From Bacteroidota bacterium (GTDB lineage: Bacteria > Bacteroidota > Bacteroidia > Bacteroidales > UBA12077), in NCBI GenBank assembly GCA_020444275.1, contig JAHLLG010000002.1, forward strand, positions 1,041,991-1,105,990: a DNA stretch of 64,000 bases, in the 5' to 3' direction. The notes beneath the pieces were generated by a model. The model was not told where the DNA came from. It did no database searches and was given only the letters and a program-made list of their open reading frames with translations. Within the stretch, counting starts at the first letter, position 1. Each line of letters opens with the position of its first letter. Of this stretch, positions 26,963-37,390 are shown one piece after another. Position numbers and translations under genes: made by a program.

Positions 26963-26997
26963 TATGAATTGAACGATTTCTTAACTAAAGGGTAATG

Positions 26998-27005
26998 CAA
27001 AGATA
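26998..27005 (-). promoter_or_regulatory. -7 box (TATCTTTG) for the M14 peptidase-hemerythrin operon
   Basis: Exact TAnnTTTG match on the minus strand, giving a predicted leader of about 55-60 nt that contains the inverted repeat at 26935-26962. The -33 element is not clear. Confidence 0.5.
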
Positions 27006-27079
27006 AAACTTTATATCAATTAAACATTTTCTATTTTTCCCTGTTAAGACTTATTAATATAATTTTTAAACAAATTGCC

Positions 27080-27916
27080 ATGAAAAAAATCATCATACTT
27101 GTTCTTATAACAGTTGCATTACAAGCTTGCATAAGCCAAAAGGTGACTCAAAGCGATGTTTTTAACCCGGTTAAAGAAACTGCACTGAACGATAATTTTA
27201 CATTTGAAAGAAGTTATATACAAAATACAGATACCACTCAAATTGAAACGTGGTACCTTACTGAAAATAATGCAGAATTGAACTTTATCTATTTTTCGGG
27301 TAATGGAAGTAATATTCGATCTGCAATTCCTTTCTTTAATGAACTCGAGCAACAGTTTGATCTGAATATTTTTTCGTTTAACTATAGTGGATATGGACGA
27401 AGTGGAGGAGAACCTTCCATTGATGGAATTGTAAGAGACGGTAAAGTAGCACTTGATTATTATGAAAATCAAATTGGAGATCAAAATTTGCCTACCGTTT
27501 TACTTGGTTATTCCCTGGGTGGTTTTGTGGCATTTAATCTTATAAACCATGATGCAGTTGATCAAACAATTATCATGTCTACATTTACATCGTTGGAAGA
27601 ATTGCAGGATTATTTGCTAAAGGAAGCTTTACCTGGTATTATAAGGCCTTTTTTAAAGTTAGATATTGAAGAATCCATTTATGACTTGGACAATATAAAA
27701 CTTGTGCAAAAAGTAGAAAAACCGATTCTATTTGTGCATGGCGAAGCCGATAAATTTATTCCGGCTTCGATGAGTTATAACTTATATAATCTTTGTCCGT
27801 CTGAAAAAAAAGAGATTAAGATTATACCGGGTGCAGATCATAGAATGGTTCTAAAAGATAGTGCAAGTAATAAACTTGTTATTCATGAAATTAAGAATTT
27901 TCTGTCGTTTCAGTAG
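27080..27916 (+). CDS. Alpha/beta hydrolase lipoprotein
   Basis: A 278-residue lipoprotein (signal with Cys17, LITVALQAC). The alpha/beta hydrolase triad is visible: S145 in the nucleophile elbow GYSLGG, D224 in HGEADKFIP, H254 in GADHRM. The oxyanion region is FSGNGSN and NYSGYGRSGG. It resembles the membrane-anchored BEM46/YfhR-like hydrolases, whose substrates are mostly unknown. The next gene (isochorismatase-like) starts 45 bp later on the same strand, so the two may be cotranscribed. It is divergent from the M14 peptidase. Confidence 0.88.
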   Translation: MKKIIILVLITVALQACISQKVTQSDVFNPVKETALNDNFTFERSYIQNTDTTQIETWYLTENNAELNFIYFSGNGSNIRSAIPFFNELEQQFDLNIFSFNYSGYGRSGGEPSIDGIVRDGKVALDYYENQIGDQNLPTVLLGYSLGGFVAFNLINHDAVDQTIIMSTFTSLEELQDYLLKEALPGIIRPFLKLDIEESIYDLDNIKLVQKVEKPILFVHGEADKFIPASMSYNLYNLCPSEKKEIKIIPGADHRMVLKDSASNKLVIHEIKNFLSFQ

Positions 27917-27961
27917 TTTACACTTATTTTGTTTAAAATTGTACAAGTAAATCTGAAAGAC

Positions 27962-28576
27962 ATGAAAAATTATCTTATTTTATTAACCATATCCATTATT
28001 TCTATGACAGCATTGCAAAACAGTCATGCACAAACTTCAGGTAACATTTTGAGCAGTAATACCGCCTTGATTATTATTGATATTCAGGAATTTTATTTTC
28101 CTGGTGGTATGCTTCCCTTAGTTGAACCCGAAAAAGCGGCAGAAAATGCACATATTCTTTTAGATGTATTCAGAAGTCAGAATAAAACGGTGATTCATAT
28201 TAAACACAATGTGAGTTCTGGAGCTGATATACACGAATTAGTAGCACCTATTGAAGGTGAGAAAGTTATTCCAAAAGATAAAGCCAATGCTTTTGTCGGT
28301 ACTGATCTATTAGAGTATTTGAAGGATAATAAAATAGAAAATCTGGTTTTGTGCGGAATGCAAACCCATATGTGCCTGGAAGCTGCAACTAGAGCTGCAT
28401 CTGATTATGGATTTAAATGCACCGTTGTGGAAGATGCCTGTACAACCCGCGATTTAAAATTTGGTGATATTACCATTCATGCCAAAGATGTACATTATTC
28501 TACGCTAAGCACTTTACAAGGTACTTATGCTGAAATTATAAAAACAGAAGATTTCATAGATCATTTTGCCAAATAA
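27962..28576 (+). CDS. Exported isochorismatase-family cysteine hydrolase
   Basis: A 204-residue protein when started at the ATG at 27962, which opens a signal peptide (MKNYLILLTISIISMTALQN, then SHAQ); a TTG at 27929 would wrongly extend it. The family triad is D40 (LIIIDIQEF), K105 (IPKDKANAF) and C138 (QTHMCLEA). It belongs to the nicotinamidase/isochorismatase-like superfamily; members with signal peptides act on amides or carbamates in the periplasm, but no substrate can be named. It ends 2 bp before the convergent OlsF-like gene, with no terminator seen between. Confidence 0.88.
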   Translation: MKNYLILLTISIISMTALQNSHAQTSGNILSSNTALIIIDIQEFYFPGGMLPLVEPEKAAENAHILLDVFRSQNKTVIHIKHNVSSGADIHELVAPIEGEKVIPKDKANAFVGTDLLEYLKDNKIENLVLCGMQTHMCLEAATRAASDYGFKCTVVEDACTTRDLKFGDITIHAKDVHYSTLSTLQGTYAEIIKTEDFIDHFAK

Positions 28577-28578
28577 TA

Positions 28579-30411
28579 CTAACCTGGTTTATTTTGCATT
28601 TCAAGCACAGAAGTAGGAAAGTTAAATCTTTCCAAAATGGAATCGTCATTTAACTCCTTAGAAAGTGCTTTTATAAAGCTTTCCGGGACATCGTATATAT
28701 CTAAAATCATTAATCCATCTAGTGCATTATTAAATTTTGGATCGATGTTAAAACCTATCAATTTAGAGTTTAACTGCAGATATTTTTTTAATAAAATCGG
28801 GAATTTGTAGGTCGATTCAATGTCGAATATAAGATTATCTAACTTTGTCACATCGGCACTTTCATCGTTAATAAAAAGTTCTCTGTCGACTATTTTATCC
28901 GGTTTTACCTTAAACTTTTTTCGAGGCTTTATATATCTTGCCAAATCGTTTCTGTAATGGAATTTCTTAACAAACTCAACAATTAACGATTTTGAAAATT
29001 TAGAAAAGTCGTTGCTAATGCTTACCGGACCAATTAAATATCTGTATTCGGTATTTTTTAGTAAGAAAAACAATAATCCTTTCCACAATAAGAAGAGCGG
29101 TAAAGGTTTTCGCTGGTATTCCTTTACAATAAACGATCTACCTAACTCAATAGATTCAGATAAATATGGAAGGAAATCTTTTTTAATTCGAAATAATGAT
29201 GTAATATAAAATCCATTTAAACCATACTGCGCGATAATATCTTTACCTTTTCCTATCCGATATGCTCCTACAATCTTTTGCTCATCCTGATCCCAAATAA
29301 CGAGTTGATGATAATAAAAATCGTACTCGTCAATATCAATGCTTCGGTTTGTACCCTCACCCACTTCTCGAAATGTTATTTCTCGCAATCTGCCCAGCTC
29401 ATTTAATGTGTGCGGCATTTCTATTGATGGAGCGCAAAATATACGATAATTTTTATTATCAAATAATGAATAATTCTCTATTAGACTATTAATCTCATCA
29501 ACCAATAAAGATTTATGTCCCTGTTCAGCTATAGGTTCTACCTTTTTCAATTTTGGCTGAAAAGATGGCAAATAAAACTTTTTAGCTTCTAAACGAGTTC
29601 CTAAGGCGTATGTTCTTGCACGAAGATACCTTCCATAATGTGCAATATCGGTAAATTCGTTTTGCTCTTTAACCGGAATCGGATTTCCTATGCGGATTTT
29701 AATGTTTTTCTTTTTCTTGTTAAATAATTCTGAAGGAAGCTTAGCAGTTCTTAAAACCGGATGCAACTGCCCCAGTAAATGAAATATCCTGCTATTTGTA
29801 CCATGAAAATAGATCGGAACGACAGGAACATTTGCTTTTTTAATAAATTTAAGAACAGATGGTTGCCATTCCCGATCTTGGATAACTCCTGATTCGTGTT
29901 GAAATGAAGATACTTCTCCTGCCGGGAAAATAGCTAAACATTTACCTTCGGCCAGATGTTCCAATGCTCCCTTTATTCCTATAAAGCTCGATTTTACTTC
30001 TTTTCTGGTTTCGAATGGATTTACCGGAAACAAGAAATCTTTAATAGGTTCCACTTTCTGCAAAAGAAAATTAGCCATAGCCTTAAAATCCGGTCTTATT
30101 TCTGCAAATATTTTAACCAAAATTAGTGCATCAATTCCACCAAATGGATGATTTGCTACAATTATAAATGGATTATCTCTTGGAATTCGTTTTAAATCTT
30201 CTTCACTTACATCAAAGGTAAACTCTAGTGCTTCAATAACTGCCTTAATAAAATCTATCCCTGATTTATCCAAATTTTCGGAATACATCCTATTTACTTT
30301 ATTCAGCTTAAGTAATTGCATTAAAAATTTTGCAATAACTTCTCCTCCAAACTTCTCAAAATGAATTGCTTTAGAAATATCTTTTGATGAAACTAAATCC
30401 ATTATTTTCAT
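28579..30411 (-). CDS. Two-domain acyltransferase, OlsF-like (amino-acid lipid synthesis)
   Basis: A 610-residue protein. The N-terminal part (about 55-300) is a PlsC-type lysophospholipid acyltransferase: NHPFGGID (H88, D94), then IFPAGEVSSF and VPIYFHGTNS. The C-terminal part (about 320-560) is a GNAT/OlsB (hemolysin-type) N-acyltransferase: REITFREVGEGTNRSIDIDE and IGPVSISNDFS. OlsF of Serratia and Flavobacterium has this same O-acyl plus N-acyl layout and makes ornithine lipids; Bacteroides uses separate GlsB/GlsA for glycine lipids. So this gene probably makes an aminolipid, head group unknown. A perfect -7 box lies just upstream. Confidence 0.85.
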   Translation of the reverse strand: MKIMDLVSSKDISKAIHFEKFGGEVIAKFLMQLLKLNKVNRMYSENLDKSGIDFIKAVIEALEFTFDVSEEDLKRIPRDNPFIIVANHPFGGIDALILVKIFAEIRPDFKAMANFLLQKVEPIKDFLFPVNPFETRKEVKSSFIGIKGALEHLAEGKCLAIFPAGEVSSFQHESGVIQDREWQPSVLKFIKKANVPVVPIYFHGTNSRIFHLLGQLHPVLRTAKLPSELFNKKKKNIKIRIGNPIPVKEQNEFTDIAHYGRYLRARTYALGTRLEAKKFYLPSFQPKLKKVEPIAEQGHKSLLVDEINSLIENYSLFDNKNYRIFCAPSIEMPHTLNELGRLREITFREVGEGTNRSIDIDEYDFYYHQLVIWDQDEQKIVGAYRIGKGKDIIAQYGLNGFYITSLFRIKKDFLPYLSESIELGRSFIVKEYQRKPLPLFLLWKGLLFFLLKNTEYRYLIGPVSISNDFSKFSKSLIVEFVKKFHYRNDLARYIKPRKKFKVKPDKIVDRELFINDESADVTKLDNLIFDIESTYKFPILLKKYLQLNSKLIGFNIDPKFNNALDGLMILDIYDVPESFIKALSKELNDDSILERFNFPTSVLEMQNKPG

Positions 30412-30424
30412 TTAGGTTAACAAA

Positions 30425-30432
30425 CAAATATA
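30425..30432 (-). promoter_or_regulatory. -7 box (TATATTTG) for the OlsF-like gene
   Basis: Exact TAnnTTTG match on the minus strand, 14 bp from the start codon, implying a very short leader. No -33 TTTG; instead a palindrome (30441-30457) sits in that region, which suggests regulated transcription. Confidence 0.5.
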
Positions 30433-30440
30433 GTTCTTAT

Positions 30441-30457
30441 TCTTAATAATATTAAGA
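30441..30457. repeat. Palindrome upstream of the OlsF-like promoter
   Basis: TCTTAATA-A-TATTAAGA: 8-bp arms around one central base, 9-25 bp upstream of the -7 box. Operator-like in position, but purely A/T-rich apart from the outer C/G. Confidence 0.35.
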
Positions 30458-30492
30458 GTAGCCTAAAAATAAGTAAGCACAATAATATTCAC

Positions 30493-33400
30493 TTATTTAA
30501 ATAACTTTTCCATACATTCTATTAACTCATTTTCTTTTAATGGTTTAGTTAAATACTCATCACACCCGGCATTAATTGATTTTTCTCTATCGTTTTGCAA
30601 TACATAAGCTGTTTGTGCTATGATTTTGACTTTTTTATTTACCTTCCTAATTCTTCGTGTAGTTTCATAACCATCAATTCCAGGTAACCGAATGTCCATA
30701 AATACCAGGTCTATTTTATTATCTTTAATAATTTTCACGGCATCCTCACCACTCGAAGTTTGTATGATACCTCCACCTCCTCCCATATTTTCTAAAAAGA
30801 TGCGTAAAAACTCATAACTCACCATATCATCCTCAACAATTAAAATCATTTTATCTTTTAATAGGCTTTTACTCGCTATCTTCTTATCACTGACTTTTTT
30901 TATTCTTTTACCATCTTTTAACGGCAATGTAAAAAAGAATATTGAACCTTTATTTATTTCAGACTCAACCCAAATTTCGCCTCCCATTCGATGCAATAAT
31001 CCTTCACAAATAGAAAGACCTAAACCTGCACCTTCGTAATCTCTTGTAATTGAATCATCTACCTGCCTAAAAGCACTGAAAATATTTACCTGGTGATCTT
31101 TTGGAATACCTATTCCGGTATCTTTGACATAAAATGTAATTTCATCTCTTTTAACAGGCAGATAACCAAATTCAATAGCTCCTTCTTTAGTAAACTTAAA
31201 TGCATTATCGATCAAATTTTTAAAAATTTGATGCACCCGGTATTGATCCGTATTTAATTTTATTTCTTTATCGGAGTTTTTTACCAGTTTTAAGCTAACA
31301 TCCTTTAGTTTCTCTTTCTGAATGGTTTGATATAATGTTTCAACCTCATCGAGCAGCTCATTAATTTCAAAAATATTTTTCTCAATCTTCATTTGATCCG
31401 ATTGGATTAACGAAATATCAAATACATCATTCACTACTGATAGCAAACGTTTACCGCTGCTTTCGATAATATTTGCATACCGGCTGTAGGTTTCTTTGTT
31501 TAAGCCCTTTTTATTTAAGAGTGCCGAGAATCCGATAATTCCATTTAACGGAGTACGTATTTCATGACTCATGTTTGCCAAAAATGCTGACTTTAAGCGA
31601 TCACTTTCTTCTGCTTTCTCTTTAGCTATTTTTAGTTCATTGTTAACCTTTTGTATCCATAAGATATTTTCTTCTAGCTCTTCATTCTTTTTTTGTAGTT
31701 CTTTTTCGTATTGTTTAATTTGAGTAATATCATTGCAAAAAGCTATAAACTCCTTATCTGCTAATTTTACAGCACTTATGGTCACATTGACAATTGCACC
31801 ATTTTTATGAAGCAATTGCGAATCGGCTCCTTTAATAAAGCCTTTTTGCTGCACCGTTTTAAACATCTTGATTTCATACTCCATATTCTCTTTTAATTGC
31901 AAATCGGGAATCGACATGTTTTGCAATTCTTTTCTGGAGTAGCCTAAGAGCTTAGAAGCAGCATCGTTTACATAGGTATATTGTGCCTTTTCATTGGCAA
32001 TAAACACGGGTACTGGCGACGATTCAATATAGGTTCTGAATTTTTTCTCCTGTTCTATTAATTCCAATTCAGCTTCTTTTTCTTTTGTAATATCTGTCAT
32101 TACAAATAATAGCCGATTGTCAGTTTTCAAATCTATAGCCTGAACCGACAGACTTACCCAAATTTTCTTTCCCGATTTAGTTACCATCTGGATCGATTCG
32201 TTCCTAAACTGGCCTTTTTCTTTTATTCTTTTGATTAACCTTTTGCGGACATTGACATCCGTATACAACTCTTTGATATTTGTTTTTATAAACTGCTTAT
32301 AGGTATAACCAAATATTTTTGTCATGGAATTATTCGCATCCAGAATTTTACCTTGAATTGTAGAAATTCCGATACCCACATTGCTCGATTCAAATAACAT
32401 GCGGTAGCGCTCTTCACTTTCTTTCAACGCATCTTGTATAATTTTTTCTTTGGTTACGTCAGTCAGTGCACCAACAATACCCACTACTTTCCCATTTTCT
32501 ATCAGAGGAGCTTCGCGCACTTCAACCCAAACTTTTCTGCCACTTTTATGACGCAGTTCCAGGTTATAAGTTGGCTGTGTTTCTCCGGTTTCAATGGCTT
32601 TCATGGTTAACTTAAATCCCTCTTCGTTAATTGGATGATCCGTAGCCAAGTCGGTCCATTTAATCATGGCCTCGTCAACGGTATATCCTAAAACATTTTC
32701 AACTTGCGGACTTAAATAGGTTAACACGTGATCAGTGGTATGCTGGTAAAACATATTCGTGCTATTTTCCGTAATATTCCTTAATTTCTTTTCACTATCA
32801 CGTAATGCGATTTCTGCAATTTTACTTTCAGTTACATCACTTATCAAAGCCTCCAGTGCAACCGGATTCTCTTTATCGTCTTTAATCAAAATATTTCTTT
32901 GATTAAACCATTTAAGTTCTCCGGATTTTGTAAATGCTTGATATTCGTAAATTGAAGGCATTTCTCCGTTCAATAAAAGTTTCCACTGAGTTTCAAAGTA
33001 TTTAACCCAATCGGGATGAATACGTTCTTTAATAATTAGAGGATTTTTATAAAGTTCTTCCGGTGTATATCCAATTATATCCACAGATGCTTTACTAACA
33101 AATTCATAAGTACCATCTGGTAATGACATACGGAAAATCATATCTTTTGCATTTTCCGTTATACGTCTGTATTTTTCTTCGCTTTCTTTGAGCGCTTCTT
33201 CAGCTTTAACCCTCTCTGTGATGTCGGTTATAATAGAAAACAACAACTTTTCCCCTTCAACTTCAATAGGTGAAGAATGAACCTCCACAGGACGAACATT
33301 TCCGTTAGCAAGTTTATGCTGAAACTGGAAGTAATTCTTTTGTTGATTAATCGCTTTTGTTCTCTCTGTTTCTATTTCACTCACTGACAATATGTTAATA

Positions 33401-36400
33401 TCCTGGATTTTCATTGAACACAATTCCTCATGTGTATATCTATAAAACTTTTCTGCAGCGATATTAGCATCTATAATATCACCTGTTTTGGGCTCAATGA
33501 GTAGCATTACCGCATGGTGACGTTTAAACATTAAACGAAACCGTTCTTCGCTTTCTTTTAATGCTTCTTGTGCTTCCTTTCTTTCTGTAATATCACTTAC
33601 TATTCCCTCAATAGCAATTGGTTTATTATTTTCACCATATATTAATGTACTTCGCTGATATAACCATTTTTCCTTTCCTTTTGCATCAATTATTTTGTAT
33701 TCGTAAAAGGGCTTAAGTTTGCCTTGCAGGAGATCTTTTAATCCTGTTTCGTAATATTCTTTCCAATCTGGATGAACGAGTTTTTGTCCAATAAATGGTG
33801 AATCAAATATTTCTTCTATAGAGCAACCTGCAATTGTTGCTGCAGCATTACTAACAAATTCATATTTACCGTCCGGTAAGGATATTCTATAGATCATATC
33901 CTCAGCATTTTCCAGTATTCTTCTAAATTTTTCTTCACTTTCTTTAAGTTCCTTTTCTGCTTTCCTTTTTTCAGTTACATCTCTACCTGTTGAAACAAAG
34001 AAATCACCATAGGGAATACTGGACATAGATAAGTATTGACCCGTTGGTGAAAAATAAGTTTCCCAGCTATGTGGTTTTCCTGTTTTAAAAATCTTTTCAA
34101 CAATAGGTTTGAATAATTTTTCTGTATCATAGTTAAAAAGCTCGTTAGCTGTTTTTCCAATTACTTGTTTTCTTGATTTTTTCCATGCTCGTAAAGCTGA
34201 AGGATTGACATCAACTAATTGCCAGGTTTTTATTTTTCCATTTTTGTGTTTAATTATTTTCCATAAGTGCACTTCATCTAAAAGATTTTCAAATAAATTC
34301 CTGTACTTCTGTTCGCTTTCTTTTACAGCATTTTCTGCTTGTTTTTGTTCTGTTATATCTCTTATAATACTTATTACATCAATAATCTCCTCTTTTACTT
34401 TTAAAAAAGTTGTGATTATTTCTGCATAAAATTTTTCTCCGTTTTTTCGTTGAAGTAACTTCTCTGTTTTTAAAAAATCTTTGCCACTTTCAATTGTTTG
34501 CTTTAAATTTTTACCAAAATCAAGGAAATCTTCTTTTCGGGGATATAAAAATTCTGTTGATTTACCAATACATTCTTCCTGGCTATATCCAAAAATATGA
34601 TGAACAGTACGATTTACATATTTTATTTTTCTACCTTTTTTTATATTCACCGTAAAAACAACTTCCATTAATGAGTTGTTCAGCTTTTCTAAATATTGTT
34701 TATTTTCTTTTAATGCAATTTCAGCCTTCGTTTGTTCTGTAATATCATGCGCAATGGCATAGGTAATCCCTTGATCGGAAGCAGGGTGTGAACTCCACTG
34801 AAGCCAACGATATGAATTATCCTTACAGCGATACCTGTTTGTAAAATGAATTACTTCTTTACCTGCTTTTAATTCCTCCTCAATAACCTGTATAGTTGAT
34901 TGTTTATCATCAGGATGCACAAAGTCAAGAAATGGTTTGCTTAGCAATTCTTCTTCGGTAAAACCTAGAATCTGCTTAAAAGCCGGGTTAACTATTTTAA
35001 ATGTAGCCGTATTTATATCGGCTATGCAGATCATAGAAAGTGACATATTGAAAATAGTTTTAAACTTCACTTCACTTTCTCTTAATGCTTTTTCAGCTTT
35101 CTTGCGATTCGTAATATCTTGAACGGTACCATGAATATTTGTCACTTCACCCAGTGAGTTTGTAATGGGTTTACCGATGATATGCAGATTTTTTTCCTTC
35201 CCGGAAGGCATAATAGCAGTTAAATCGAGATCGTAATCTGTTCCATGCTGAAGCGCTTCAATTACAGCATTTTCCAATCTTTTGGCATCATCTGGAGTAT
35301 GCAGGCTCATGATCCCTTCATACCCCGGAACACCAAGTTTAGGATCACGTTCATAAATGCGGAATGTTTCATCAGACCAGTAGGATCTCTGCTCTGCAAC
35401 AACCCAATTGACATGCCCAATTTTTCCGATAAACTCGACCTCTCTCAATCGTTCTTCGTTTTCTTTAAGCTCTCTTTCTGCTTTCTTTTCTTTTGTAATA
35501 TCCTGTATGGTACCTCTTAAGAAATGTCCTTTTGGTCCTTTTACTTTATCAGGTTTACAAATTGATCTTATCCACTTTTCTTCACCATCGTTAAATTTTA
35601 TATTTAGCTCTATATCATAAGGTAGTCCTTTGTGAATCGCATTATGTATTGCATCATTAAATACTTCATATTGCTCTTTGCTATACATTTCTTTGTATTC
35701 ATCCAGATGCGGAGTTCCCTGTTCTGGTTTTCTCTTATAAATTCTGAAAATTTCTTCAGACCATACAGGATATCCAATTGCTGGATCCAATTGCCAATTA
35801 CCAATTTTAGCAATTTCTTGAGCTAAGGATAAATCCATTACACTCTCTTTTAAAGCAATTTCTGTTACCTTTTCATTCGTAATATCAGAAATTATGCCCT
35901 CTAGAATAGTATCATCTCCATCTTGATACACATTAAATATTCTATCTTGAAACCAGTGAATATTTCCTTTTGTATCATAAATTCGATATTCTAATTCGTA
36001 TGATTTACCTGGTTTAATTTGTTTAAAGAATGCTTCAATTTCTTGATTATGATCGGGGTGAATTGAATCTGTCCAAATTTGGGAACCTTGTGTAAGCTTA
36101 TCAGGATCTAATCCCAAAATATCTTTTACTCGAGAAGACCAGTATAACGCACCCCGTTTTAAAGAATAGATATAGGTAATATCCGGTGAGTTTTCGGTTA
36201 AGCGTCGGTATTTTTCTTCATTTTGTTTTAATTCCTCCTCCATCTTTTTTCTTTCGGTAATGTCTCTAATGGTAAGAATTACCCCGTTATATTTTCCTTT
36301 TTTTATGAGCGGAATAATCCATCCATTTTGATAGGTAGTTTCTCCGTTAACTAATTTAACTTCTGCTTCGTACCACTCTGGTTTTAAATTTTCTTTGGCT

Positions 36401-37116
36401 TTATGGAAGTATGGTAAGAGATTTTTGGTAGTTTTCTTAAAATCATTAAGTATGTGTTTATTAATAAAATCCAGTCGGTTTATACCGGAGATTTTCTCCA
36501 TAACCGGATTAACATAGTAAATCACATCATTTTTATCGGCAACCATGATCCCATCCTGCACCGCTTCATTAACGTTTTCATAAAAATCTTTTAATGCTTC
36601 TGTTTCCTTATTCGCTTTTTCTATTTTCTCCTTGGCTTCCTTAAATTCTTCATATAGCGTTTCATATTCTTCCTTTTGCTCTAACAATTCTTCATTTGAT
36701 GCCTCGTATTCTTCTGTTTTAGACTTTAATGCAATATTTTGCTCTTCAATTTCTTTCTTATACTGTATTTCCTTTTTAATGTCCTTATACTGAACAAGAA
36801 TGTGTGTTATCTTATCATGATCATCTTTAATTGGGCTGGCCGAGATTTTAAAAGCTTTAAGACCTTTTGAAGTATGTGCTATTTGGTCCAATTCTACACG
36901 ACCTTTTTCCTCTAAAACCTTTTTGCAGGTACATTCTATTCCTGCATTTTTTTCCGGGCACAGTTGATCAAATCCATATAAATGTTTATAACATTTTACC
37001 TTATTTAGTTCCAATTCCGGGTTATTGCTATCAACTATAGTATAACTTTCAACATCGATAATGTAATAATTATTAGGTAAAGCCTGAATTATCTTCTTAG
37101 GATCTATTTTGGTCAT
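30493..37116 (-). CDS. Giant hybrid histidine kinase with about 14 PAS domains
   Basis: A 2207-residue soluble-looking kinase with no membrane helix seen. The first PAS domain (1-125) contains a Cys cluster (LCPEKNAGIECTCKK). A coiled coil covers about 120-180. I count thirteen more PAS units, each ending in a linker like RDITERKKAE-LKESEEKYR. Then HisKA (SHEIRTPLNG, His about 1851), HATPase_c (NLIDNAFKF, DTGIGIP, GAGLGLSI) and a C-terminal receiver (about 2085-2207) with phospho-acceptor Asp about 2140 (VFMDIRLPG) and KP near the end. The receiver has five Gly in a row (NMGGGGGI) where one or two are usual. PAS 9 and PAS 11 are nearly alike (ISLPDGKYEFVS / MSLPDGTYEFVS). No output gene lies next to it. 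Confidence 0.93.
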   Translation of the reverse strand: MTKIDPKKIIQALPNNYYIIDVESYTIVDSNNPELELNKVKCYKHLYGFDQLCPEKNAGIECTCKKVLEEKGRVELDQIAHTSKGLKAFKISASPIKDDHDKITHILVQYKDIKKEIQYKKEIEEQNIALKSKTEEYEASNEELLEQKEEYETLYEEFKEAKEKIEKANKETEALKDFYENVNEAVQDGIMVADKNDVIYYVNPVMEKISGINRLDFINKHILNDFKKTTKNLLPYFHKAKENLKPEWYEAEVKLVNGETTYQNGWIIPLIKKGKYNGVILTIRDITERKKMEEELKQNEEKYRRLTENSPDITYIYSLKRGALYWSSRVKDILGLDPDKLTQGSQIWTDSIHPDHNQEIEAFFKQIKPGKSYELEYRIYDTKGNIHWFQDRIFNVYQDGDDTILEGIISDITNEKVTEIALKESVMDLSLAQEIAKIGNWQLDPAIGYPVWSEEIFRIYKRKPEQGTPHLDEYKEMYSKEQYEVFNDAIHNAIHKGLPYDIELNIKFNDGEEKWIRSICKPDKVKGPKGHFLRGTIQDITKEKKAERELKENEERLREVEFIGKIGHVNWVVAEQRSYWSDETFRIYERDPKLGVPGYEGIMSLHTPDDAKRLENAVIEALQHGTDYDLDLTAIMPSGKEKNLHIIGKPITNSLGEVTNIHGTVQDITNRKKAEKALRESEVKFKTIFNMSLSMICIADINTATFKIVNPAFKQILGFTEEELLSKPFLDFVHPDDKQSTIQVIEEELKAGKEVIHFTNRYRCKDNSYRWLQWSSHPASDQGITYAIAHDITEQTKAEIALKENKQYLEKLNNSLMEVVFTVNIKKGRKIKYVNRTVHHIFGYSQEECIGKSTEFLYPRKEDFLDFGKNLKQTIESGKDFLKTEKLLQRKNGEKFYAEIITTFLKVKEEIIDVISIIRDITEQKQAENAVKESEQKYRNLFENLLDEVHLWKIIKHKNGKIKTWQLVDVNPSALRAWKKSRKQVIGKTANELFNYDTEKLFKPIVEKIFKTGKPHSWETYFSPTGQYLSMSSIPYGDFFVSTGRDVTEKRKAEKELKESEEKFRRILENAEDMIYRISLPDGKYEFVSNAAATIAGCSIEEIFDSPFIGQKLVHPDWKEYYETGLKDLLQGKLKPFYEYKIIDAKGKEKWLYQRSTLIYGENNKPIAIEGIVSDITERKEAQEALKESEERFRLMFKRHHAVMLLIEPKTGDIIDANIAAEKFYRYTHEELCSMKIQDINILSVSEIETERTKAINQQKNYFQFQHKLANGNVRPVEVHSSPIEVEGEKLLFSIITDITERVKAEEALKESEEKYRRITENAKDMIFRMSLPDGTYEFVSKASVDIIGYTPEELYKNPLIIKERIHPDWVKYFETQWKLLLNGEMPSIYEYQAFTKSGELKWFNQRNILIKDDKENPVALEALISDVTESKIAEIALRDSEKKLRNITENSTNMFYQHTTDHVLTYLSPQVENVLGYTVDEAMIKWTDLATDHPINEEGFKLTMKAIETGETQPTYNLELRHKSGRKVWVEVREAPLIENGKVVGIVGALTDVTKEKIIQDALKESEERYRMLFESSNVGIGISTIQGKILDANNSMTKIFGYTYKQFIKTNIKELYTDVNVRKRLIKRIKEKGQFRNESIQMVTKSGKKIWVSLSVQAIDLKTDNRLLFVMTDITKEKEAELELIEQEKKFRTYIESSPVPVFIANEKAQYTYVNDAASKLLGYSRKELQNMSIPDLQLKENMEYEIKMFKTVQQKGFIKGADSQLLHKNGAIVNVTISAVKLADKEFIAFCNDITQIKQYEKELQKKNEELEENILWIQKVNNELKIAKEKAEESDRLKSAFLANMSHEIRTPLNGIIGFSALLNKKGLNKETYSRYANIIESSGKRLLSVVNDVFDISLIQSDQMKIEKNIFEINELLDEVETLYQTIQKEKLKDVSLKLVKNSDKEIKLNTDQYRVHQIFKNLIDNAFKFTKEGAIEFGYLPVKRDEITFYVKDTGIGIPKDHQVNIFSAFRQVDDSITRDYEGAGLGLSICEGLLHRMGGEIWVESEINKGSIFFFTLPLKDGKRIKKVSDKKIASKSLLKDKMILIVEDDMVSYEFLRIFLENMGGGGGIIQTSSGEDAVKIIKDNKIDLVFMDIRLPGIDGYETTRRIRKVNKKVKIIAQTAYVLQNDREKSINAGCDEYLTKPLKENELIECMEKLFK

Positions 37117-37310
37117 GAAAAGATGATTTTAAGTACAGAGGAACACAAATATTGAATCAATTTATAAAAATTATTCAAGATTCGGAATTTTATATCTGAT
37201 TATTTGGTTATTACACATTTTCTATTGATAAAATCATCATTATACATTTTGGAATGGTTTATAATCATTTCAAGATACATTTTTAGCATTTTATAGAATA
37301 TTTTATTTTT

Positions 37311-37345
37311 TTGTTCGAATTATTCAAAAACACATCTTATATTTG
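37311..37345 (+). promoter_or_regulatory. Promoter for the small OM barrel gene
   Basis: TTG (37311-37313), 24-nt spacer, TATATTTG (37338-37345): a full Bacteroidota -33/-7 pair, with a leader of about 40 nt to the ATG at 37391. Confidence 0.6.
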
Positions 37346-37390
37346 TCGAACATTTAAAAGATATAGTCGAAAATTTAAACAGAAACAAAT

